From: Candidatus Lindowiibacteriota bacterium | GTDB taxonomy: Bacteria; Lindowbacteria; 2-12-FULL-62-27 | DNA: 14,377 nt | Assembly (NCBI GenBank): GCA_023249255.1 | Contig: JAHFCY010000053.1 | Coordinates: forward strand, 1,037-15,413 | Direction of reading: 5' to 3' | Part shown: positions 8,521-14,377 of the stretch, piece after piece | Layout: each line of letters starts with the position of its first letter | Position numbering within the stretch: position 1 is the stretch's first letter | Notes under the pieces: model-generated | Told to the model about the DNA's origin: nothing | The model's database searches: none | The model's input: the letters and a program-made list of their open reading frames with translations, nothing else | Translations under genes and position numbers: made by a program

Positions 8521-10002
8521 GGCGATGGTGGCGGAGAGGCGATGGACGTTTCCGAAGTCTCCCCAGGGACTGTAGGCGTAGTCGAGGACAAATCCACCGA
8601 GGCGAAATCCGATGCCGGCGGCGGCGCCGCGAAGGCCTTCGCCTTTTTCGCCGAAGGCGTAACCGAAACGGAGGCCCGTCCAGCGCGTCATCCACCATTC
8701 GATGCCCACGCGAAATCTCGGTTCTTCGTCGATCGGCAGGTCCAGGTCGGCGGAGAACTGGGTCCGGGCCGAATCGGATTTCAATAGAAAGGAGGTTTTG
8801 ACGTTGAGCGGAAGCGCGTCGGCCTCGCGAACGAAGGCTTTCATGCTTCCGATATTCTGAACGGCGAACCCGAAGCGAAACCGGCGGCCTTCGTTGGGCG
8901 CCAGCATGATTCCAAAATCCATTCCATATCCGGACGTCGACGCGTCCGCCAGATTTTCACCGATGTATTTCATCGTCACGCCCATGGGGAGATACACCGG
9001 GCCGAACAAAAATTCACGCGCGTAGCTGACGCCCAGGACGTACGACGCCACGTCAAAACTTCCCGACTCCTGATAAAACGGAAACGCGGCGATCTCGACG
9101 GTTTTGGGAATGTTGCCCGAGGTGAGGTATCCGGCGGAGAATCCGATATCCTGGGCGTTTGATCGTTTGCCGGTGAACATGAGGTCGTCGAGATAGACGG
9201 CGCCGGATCCTTCAAGGGAGAGCGACATATTGTCCAGCTGGGTCAGGTCGACTTCTTTGAACGCCGACAACGGGATGACGACCTGCCGCCAATCTTTCGT
9301 CACGCCGCCGTAATCGTTCAGATTGACCCTGTACTCGACCTGCTTGCGGTCTTTGAGCCCGACCTGTATTTTTTCTCCGCCATAAATTCCGCGGATCCGA
9401 AATACCAGATACCGAAACGTCCGGGCGGATTTGCCCTCAAGGCTCATCCAGTAACCCCCGGATCCCGGGTTGCCGTTGGGGAGCGGCTGGATGACGAACG
9501 TGAGCCGATAGAAGTGGTCCCGTTTTTCGGTTCGATAGCCGGCCGTAACGATGGATCGGCCGCCGGCGTCCTGATCTGTCCACGTACCCATGGATCCGCC
9601 GAGGCGGTTGGGATCGGCGCCGTCTTCGAAATCGTCGATGAGAAGCGGCAGTCCCGTAACCGCGCGGTTGCCGAGGGGAAAAACAGATCCGATGTAATCG
9701 TAGGTGACGCCTTCGAGCCATTCGATGTGGCTGAACCCGAGGGAGGAGTTGGGCTGTTCCGCGATGCCGGCCGGATTCCAGTATGCGCCGAACGCGTCAT
9801 CGGCGACGGCGCCAAACGCTCCACCGAGCGCGACGCCGCGTGCGCCCGGCTGGATTTTAAGGAAATTCGCGCCGGTGGTTCCGACACCGCCGGCGAAGGC
9901 AGGAGAAACAAAGAATATCAATACACCAACGAGGAGCGACAGAAAAATTATAAGGAAGCCAGGAAGCCAGGAACGCATCCGTTTTTTTACTGCTTCCTGC
10001 AT
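8503..10002 (-). CDS. PorV-family outer-membrane barrel with an inserted CIA30/CBM-like module
   Basis: Outer-membrane barrel related to PorV, the type IX secretion shuttle protein (UPF0164/PorV family). From ATG 10002 it has a signal peptide (QEAVKKRMR, hydrophobic core, cleavage after SPAFA at residue 37). The PorV opening follows: GANFLKIQPGARGVALGGAF, then W75-NPAGIA and IEWLEGVTYDYIGSVFPLG. At about residue 115 the barrel is interrupted by a 165-residue module (IDDFEDG ... DWRQVVIPLSAF ... YLDDLMFTG, to about 281) that resembles a CIA30/CBM-type jelly roll. Barrel strands then resume to the end. Start choice: ATG 10002 has AAGGAA 8 nt upstream (10010-10015). GTG 10062 overlaps the upstream stop (GTGA) and would add 20 residues; ATG 10050 is also in frame. 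The stop overlaps the protease start, indicating coupling. Its role as translocon or shuttle for neighbouring cargo is inference. Confidence 0.87.
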   Translation of the reverse strand: MQEAVKKRMRSWLPGFLIIFLSLLVGVLIFFVSPAFAGGVGTTGANFLKIQPGARGVALGGAFGAVADDAFGAYWNPAGIAEQPNSSLGFSHIEWLEGVTYDYIGSVFPLGNRAVTGLPLLIDDFEDGADPNRLGGSMGTWTDQDAGGRSIVTAGYRTEKRDHFYRLTFVIQPLPNGNPGSGGYWMSLEGKSARTFRYLVFRIRGIYGGEKIQVGLKDRKQVEYRVNLNDYGGVTKDWRQVVIPLSAFKEVDLTQLDNMSLSLEGSGAVYLDDLMFTGKRSNAQDIGFSAGYLTSGNIPKTVEIAAFPFYQESGSFDVASYVLGVSYAREFLFGPVYLPMGVTMKYIGENLADASTSGYGMDFGIMLAPNEGRRFRFGFAVQNIGSMKAFVREADALPLNVKTSFLLKSDSARTQFSADLDLPIDEEPRFRVGIEWWMTRWTGLRFGYAFGEKGEGLRGAAAGIGFRLGGFVLDYAYSPWGDFGNVHRLSATIAWGRVR

Positions 10003-10016
10003 TCCTGGATTCCTTA
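9951..10016 (-). repeat. 23-bp inverted repeat over the RBS and start of the PorV-like gene
   Basis: Arms 9951-9973 and 9994-10016 are complementary at 20 of 23 positions, with a 20-nt loop. Both arms are made of 8-bp units (AGGAAGCC in one, TTCCTGSA in the other). In the mRNA the stem pairs the whole AAGGAA ribosome-binding site (10010-10015) with signal-peptide codons and places ATG 10002 in a small internal bulge. It could act as a translation gate that is opened by coupling from upstream, or be a small repeat that expanded by chance. Confidence 0.75.
10010..10015 (-). promoter_or_regulatory. Ribosome-binding site of the PorV-like gene
   Basis: AAGGAA on the coding strand, 7 to 8 nt before ATG 10002. 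It is the best Shine-Dalgarno match found among the starts in this window and is the main reason for choosing that start. It sits entirely inside the inverted-repeat stem. Confidence 0.5.
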
Positions 10017-10058
10017 TGAAAATTTCAGGGGCATACCTGAATAGATACATTTGATGTT

Positions 10059-12761
10059 TCACTTGATCACGACCAACTTGCCGTGGGCGATCGTGCCGGT
10101 CAGGCGGGCCTCGTAGAGATAGAGCCCGGATGCAACGCGGTCGCCGCCTTTATTGGTCCCGTCCCATTCGACCAGACCGTCGTTATTGGAATCGACGAGC
10201 TGGATGACAAGTTCGCCCGAGATGGTGAAAATGCCGACGATCGCGCCGACGGAAAGATTTGTGAATTTCATCGTTCCGCCCTGGAGCGGATAGTACGGAT
10301 TCGGATAGACGATGACCTTGGCCACGTTGATGGACGAGGAAGTAAATGCATTGGTCGCCGTTGTATTTCCGGCAACATCGACCGCCACCGCCCGGAACGC
10401 CAGATTCACCGGAACGCCGGCGAAAAACGGCGCGAAGGACGCGGAAGGGGAAAGGGGGAAATCCGCAGAGGGCGGATCAGGGAGATGGCGGGGCGCGCCG
10501 GTGATGTTACGTGTGACCCAGACGGTCTGATAATTGTTGTCGGAGACGTCGCGGTCGACGCCGATGGTGGTCCAAGTTGACCCGTCGAAATATTCAAACC
10601 GGACTTCCTGCATGCTGGCGTCGGTTGACCCGGCGTCGGCGGTGACGCTGAGAAGATTGCGGGTGGTGAGGGATGCATTGGCGGTGGCGGGGGAGCCGTT
10701 GAGCAGAAGGCCGGAGGGGGCAGTCGGCGAGGAGCTGTCGGCGAAGACGATGGAGTCCACGAAAACCGTCTGGCCGGCGGCGGCGAGGCGGAAGTGGAGG
10801 GCGTTCATATTCTGGAAGTCGACGCCGGTGAAGAGGTCGAGCGGCAATTCGATCTTGGTCCAGACCGCCGGCAGAGCGCTGCCGGACCATGCAGGGACAG
10901 AGACAGCCTTTTCGTTGTTGTGCTTGTCCTGGAAATTGACTTCCAAAGCTTCCCCGCCGACATTTCCTTTGGCATAGAAGACCAGATGCGTGGCATCCAT
11001 AAACTGCGTGGACTTGTCACCCTGGGACAAATTGGCATTATCGATCAACGTTGTGAATGCGCCGTCGTTGACCGCGGTCGAGAATAACTTGGCCGTACCG
11101 TCACTCTGCCTGGTATACGAACCGGCTGTACCCAGATTGTTGGTGATGCCACCGGCGGCATTACTTGTTCCAATGTCGGGATCGGTGCTTCGATCGAAAT
11201 CTTCGACGTATATTTTCGACACTGTTTTGACAAATACGATTTCGTCGATGAACACCTCCCCGACGAAGGACGTGGTCTGGCCGTTGAACGTGAAGGAGAT
11301 GTTGTTCATTCGTGAGAGTGGGTCGGTCGTATTGGTTGCCGATACCGCGCTTGGATCCAGTTTCGAAAAGGCCGAAAAGGGAATCACCACTTTTTGCCAG
11401 GAAGTGCTGATGCGTCCGGCCGGCAGGTAGGGTCGGACGCGGATTTTCGATTCACCGTTGTTCAAGTCTGTTTTCAAACCAATGAGGAAGTCCTCGCCGC
11501 CGGAAGCGCCGCGGACCCAGAACGAGACGCCACGATAGGCGCTAAGGTCCGTATCTCCAAACGTGGAATAATACCCGCCGGCGCTGTTAGGTCCCGTGAT
11601 ATAGTCGACGCCGAGGGCGCCGCCGATGCCGCCGAATGAATTGGCCGGCGAGGCGGTAAAAAGAAAAATAACCGCTCCGCCACTGGACCAGTTGCTGACA
11701 TCCTTGCCGAAGCCGTTCGGTTTGGTGTAGCCGTCATTAAAATCGTCAAAGAGCAGGCTTCCGGCGGACGAAGAATAGGGAACCGTATCGACGACGTTGG
11801 ACAGACTTTGGGTGTCGCCGTTTGGATCAACAACTTTCATGGCAAAGAAATATCGTTGTCCTGCCGTCAGATTGGAAACAATCATGGAGTCAACCGCGCC
11901 GCTCGAAGCCGGAGTCGGTGCGTCCGTTACATCGGTCGCAGTGTTGAACGTCGCGTCGGTAATGGTGCTGGTGCTCATTCGGATGAGATATTTTTGGGCT
12001 TTTTGTCCCGATTCTCCCACCGCCGTCCACGTCAGTCGAATTTGGCCGTTCCTGGGACCGGGAAACACCCGCAGGTCGGACACAATGGCGGTCGCCGCAG
12101 GATACCCATGACCAACCCAAAAATTGTCCAAATAAAACGTTCCGGTTCCGGACGTTTGTCCGGGCAGGACGAAAAACAGGATCGTGTCAATTTTGGTCAA
12201 ATCCATTCCCGCCACCGATCCGCCCGCACACGCCGGACACGCGCCGTATTTCCACGTGGCGAGATTCCATCCGGACGATGTCGTCGTCACGGACTGGACA
12301 TCACTTTCGGTTTTGTCCGCATCCACGAACTTTGCGAGAATGGTTGTCGCGCCGTAGATGCGCGCGCTGAAAAACGTATCCCCGCCGAAATTCCCGCCAA
12401 AATTGCCGGTGTTGGTAAGCCCCTTCACTCGAAAGTACGGATACTGCCCGTTATTTTTGTCGAAGACCACTTTCAGGGAAGCGCCATTGTTGAACGCCGT
12501 GGTCAGATCAGCAGTCAGGGTGTAGAACCCAGGGGTGGAGACAACCTCCCACGTTCCATCGACGCCGCTGCCGTCCGTAATTTGGCTGTCGTTTTCGAAG
12601 TTGTCGGCGAGGGTTCCGGCAGAGGATATTGAGGGGACAGCGGCCAGCATGGCGACAAGCAACGCGGCAATACCAGCCGACGAAAGCGCCCGTTTCCGCC
12701 GAACACACGGACGGGCCATCCTTGGCGTGTTCGGCATTCGGCCATCCATGTCCTTCACCAT
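10059..12761 (-). CDS. Secreted modular protein with three CIA30/CBM-like modules and a FlgD-like C-terminal domain
   Basis: Exported 900-residue protein, probably surface-attached or released and glycan-binding. ATG 12761 overlaps the upstream stop (ATGGTGA). A basic region (RPCVRRKR) and hydrophobic core precede cleavage near SISSA (residue 48). Other in-frame ATGs (12749, 12737, 12719) are possible starts. Modules: CIA30/CBM-like 1 (about 51-216, ending YLDNFWVG), FN3 (about 222-330), CIA30/CBM-like 2 (about 337-510, FDDFNDG to IDEIVFVK), CIA30/CBM-like 3 (about 515-675, VEDFDRS to VDSIVFAD), Ig-like (about 676-812), and a FlgD-like tail (815-900, VIVYPNPYYP ... GIFTISGELV ... VEWDGTNKGG ... 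GKLVVIK). Such tails are established on many type IX-type cargo proteins. No catalytic motif is visible. The module fold is assigned by pattern only; ligand is unknown. Coupled to barrel genes on both sides. Confidence 0.88.
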   Translation of the reverse strand: MVKDMDGRMPNTPRMARPCVRRKRALSSAGIAALLVAMLAAVPSISSAGTLADNFENDSQITDGSGVDGTWEVVSTPGFYTLTADLTTAFNNGASLKVVFDKNNGQYPYFRVKGLTNTGNFGGNFGGDTFFSARIYGATTILAKFVDADKTESDVQSVTTTSSGWNLATWKYGACPACAGGSVAGMDLTKIDTILFFVLPGQTSGTGTFYLDNFWVGHGYPAATAIVSDLRVFPGPRNGQIRLTWTAVGESGQKAQKYLIRMSTSTITDATFNTATDVTDAPTPASSGAVDSMIVSNLTAGQRYFFAMKVVDPNGDTQSLSNVVDTVPYSSSAGSLLFDDFNDGYTKPNGFGKDVSNWSSGGAVIFLFTASPANSFGGIGGALGVDYITGPNSAGGYYSTFGDTDLSAYRGVSFWVRGASGGEDFLIGLKTDLNNGESKIRVRPYLPAGRISTSWQKVVIPFSAFSKLDPSAVSATNTTDPLSRMNNISFTFNGQTTSFVGEVFIDEIVFVKTVSKIYVEDFDRSTDPDIGTSNAAGGITNNLGTAGSYTRQSDGTAKLFSTAVNDGAFTTLIDNANLSQGDKSTQFMDATHLVFYAKGNVGGEALEVNFQDKHNNEKAVSVPAWSGSALPAVWTKIELPLDLFTGVDFQNMNALHFRLAAAGQTVFVDSIVFADSSSPTAPSGLLLNGSPATANASLTTRNLLSVTADAGSTDASMQEVRFEYFDGSTWTTIGVDRDVSDNNYQTVWVTRNITGAPRHLPDPPSADFPLSPSASFAPFFAGVPVNLAFRAVAVDVAGNTTATNAFTSSSINVAKVIVYPNPYYPLQGGTMKFTNLSVGAIVGIFTISGELVIQLVDSNNDGLVEWDGTNKGGDRVASGLYLYEARLTGTIAHGKLVVIK

Positions 12762-14377
12762 ACAAAATACGACCTGATGTAGGAGTAAACCTGGTCGAAG
12801 TTATTGGTCGGGTCGGCGCTGGAGACGGTCGTGAAATTGATTCCGGTGGTGAGGACAAGGTCCTTGTCCCAGTATTTGTTTTTGTGGACGAGCTGGAAGG
12901 CCGTCACGCTTTTGGTGTAGTCGTTCGTGCCGAGGAAATTATTCTGGACCTGAATTTCCTGGCCGATGAAAAATTTGGTCTTGTCGGAGAGTTTGCGGAT
13001 GGCCTCGAGTCCGAATGACTGCATGAGCGCGTCCTGAAGGTCGGTCCGTTTGTTTGTCACTTCCGAGAAGCTGAATTCTCTTTGAATTTTGAACAGCGGC
13101 AAAATCTGCCAGTCGGACAAAAATCCGAGCTGGCGGAACGGAAACCAGCTTTCGTACTGCCCGCGGAGGATCGCGATCCCCTGGTTGACGAGGGACGAAT
13201 TGTATTTTCGTTTCGAGAACACGTGGGCGTACCGGGCGGTGATCGGAAGGCGGTCGACGGGGCGGAAATTGAGCGTCACGTCGGCCTGCTGGCGGGCGGT
13301 GTTCCGATAGACCAGCGTGTCCTGCTGGTTTTCATTCCGCTGGTCCACCTCAGCGGTTTTGGTCACCAGGTCGTTTCGGATCGTGTCTTTGGAGCGTTTG
13401 AAATCGTATCGAAGGACCGCGTCGCCGCCGGGGAGACCGAACCCGTACCGTATCCGGCTGTGATACATTTTGTTGTAGGTAGCGTCGACGCCGCTCTTTT
13501 CATCTCGAAATCCTCCGGTCAACCGCAAACCCGAGGTCGGTTTCCATGCAATCGTATTGTGATAGCCGCGAGTGCCGACGATCCAGTTGTAGGGATAATC
13601 GGGTTTGGCGTCATTTTCGAGATTGTCGAGGACGTCGTTGTTGTTGTAGTCCACGCCTTCCAAAAACACGGGCGGGTCGACCGTGAAGAGGAGCCAGTCC
13701 TCCTGATAGTCCGGACCGTTTTCGTTGTTGCGGTCGACGCCGGGGAGATTGGACACATAATAGTCGACCGCGTCGGGCAGGTCATTGTGGTTGTCGTTGT
13801 CCTCGACGGCAAAGGAGGCGTCGTAATCGATGTCGAAATCCCAGATCTTTGAAACGAGGAGGACCTTTCCGAAATCCCTGGAGAGTTCGATATATTTTGC
13901 GTCGGCCGATTCCTCGGTTTTGCCGCCCTTCTGCGTCGGATATTTGCCGTAGCGAAATGAGCGGGCCAGTTCGGCGTTGAAGGCGACATTGACGAACGGG
14001 ATAAGCCCGTGAAGGTCGATGCCGAAGACGCTCTGGCCGGTCAATTTGCTGTACGTCATTTCGACGACCCGCCGGTTCGACGCGTCTCGGACGTTCCCTT
14101 CGGCGCGAACGTATTTTGTTTTGACGTAGCTTCCGACGGTGTTTTTGTACGTGTTGAGGCTGTTGATGTCGCCGATGACGTTCGCCTGGGAAAGGGCGAT
14201 CGAATAATCCCCGGAAACTTCAACCTGAAATTTGATCGATTTCACTTCCGTGGTGGTCGGCACCGTGAAGGCGTAGATGACGTATTGTTGAAAACCGGCG
14301 TCGGCGGGACCGACGACCTCGGCGTGGTCGGGGAAGATGATCTGAGCGCCGCTCTGCGTGACATTCGCGCCGAGCGT
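12755..14377 (-). CDS. C-terminal part of a large outer-membrane protein with acidic Asn/Asp loops (5' end off window)
   Basis: The frame is open from the right edge to TGA 12755-12757 (540 residues seen). GTG 14263 is internal and not the start. The sequence is a long run of alternating amphipathic strands with charged turns and many Tyr, Phe and Arg, ending YIRSYFVW, which looks like the C-terminal part of an outer-membrane beta-barrel. Three acidic loops near residues 190-255 (EDNDNHNDLPDAVDYY, DRNNENGPDYQED, DYNNNDVLDNLEND) resemble calcium-binding DxNxD loops. I do not recognise the family. Position at the head of the coupled operon suggests it belongs to the same surface machinery, for example as a large translocon or receptor, but this is inference. 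The stop overlaps the next start by 7 nt (ATGGTGA). Confidence 0.75.
   Translation of the reverse strand, partial: TLGANVTQSGAQIIFPDHAEVVGPADAGFQQYVIYAFTVPTTTEVKSIKFQVEVSGDYSIALSQANVIGDINSLNTYKNTVGSYVKTKYVRAEGNVRDASNRRVVEMTYSKLTGQSVFGIDLHGLIPFVNVAFNAELARSFRYGKYPTQKGGKTEESADAKYIELSRDFGKVLLVSKIWDFDIDYDASFAVEDNDNHNDLPDAVDYYVSNLPGVDRNNENGPDYQEDWLLFTVDPPVFLEGVDYNNNDVLDNLENDAKPDYPYNWIVGTRGYHNTIAWKPTSGLRLTGGFRDEKSGVDATYNKMYHSRIRYGFGLPGGDAVLRYDFKRSKDTIRNDLVTKTAEVDQRNENQQDTLVYRNTARQQADVTLNFRPVDRLPITARYAHVFSKRKYNSSLVNQGIAILRGQYESWFPFRQLGFLSDWQILPLFKIQREFSFSEVTNKRTDLQDALMQSFGLEAIRKLSDKTKFFIGQEIQVQNNFLGTNDYTKSVTAFQLVHKNKYWDKDLVLTTGINFTTVSSADPTNNFDQVYSYIRSYFVW

Noticed and set aside
8507-8698. 64-codon in-frame extension of the M6 protease
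   Set aside because: Extremely Arg-rich and wholly inside the coding end of the PorV-like gene; the signal peptide begins at 8506, right at the ATGA overlap.
13082-13852. Plus-strand open frame of 256 codons
   Set aside because: Valine/arginine-rich antisense shadow of the large outer-membrane protein gene; no domain pattern and no credible ribosome-binding site.
14149-14263. GTG 14263 as the start of the large outer-membrane protein
   Set aside because: The frame stays open to the right edge with similar beta-strand sequence, and no signal peptide follows the GTG.

Overview
The window reads as a surface-protein locus of an uncultured, GC-rich, Gram-negative (diderm) bacterium. All six genes lie on the minus strand, so they are read from the right edge to the left edge. 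Five carry recognisable export signals, and the sixth, whose N-terminus is off the window, is barrel-like. Two PorV-type outer-membrane barrels, a FlgD-like C-terminal domain of the kind found on type IX secretion cargo, and a choice-of-anchor U domain fit the FCB group or a neighbouring candidate phylum. The sequence has no marker gene, so no phylum is assigned.

Layout in order of transcription. (1) >14377-12755: C-terminal 540 residues of a large outer-membrane protein with acidic Asn/Asp loops and a terminal Tyr-Phe-Val-Trp. (2) 12761-10059: a 900-residue exported modular protein with three CIA30/CBM-like jelly-roll modules, an FN3 domain, an Ig-like domain and a FlgD-like tail. (3) 10002-8503 (or from 10062): a PorV-family barrel carrying an inserted carbohydrate-binding-like module. 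(4) 8506-6545: an M6-family (immune inhibitor A type) zinc metalloprotease with a Cys-containing C-terminal tail. (5) 6431-5223 (or from 6548): a second, shorter PorV-like barrel with a Pro/Ser-rich tail. (6) After a 195-bp gap, 5027-<1: a very large GH3 beta-glucosidase with a PA14 insert. It is preceded by three discoidin modules, FN3/Ig-like domains, an anchor-U domain and a divergent CFI-box.

Genes 1 to 5 are tightly packed. At each junction an ATG or GTG overlaps the upstream stop codon (ATGGTGA, GTGA, ATGA, ATGA), which indicates one translationally coupled operon. Gene 6 is a co-directional neighbour, possibly with its own promoter. The inferred theme is export and outer-surface display of glycan-binding and degradative proteins: the PorV-like barrels would be translocon or shuttle partners, the FlgD-tailed protein a likely cargo, and the protease and glucosidase the surface enzymes.

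The most unusual points are these: a complete anchor/CFI-box cassette inside the glucosidase instead of at its C-terminus, with a related Cys motif at the C-terminus of the M6 protease; a CIA30-like domain inserted in a PorV barrel; a strong inverted repeat that can bury the ribosome-binding site and start codon of that barrel; and a 30-bp near-identical repeat at two gene starts. No RNA genes, CRISPR arrays, insertion sequences or plus-strand genes are supported.
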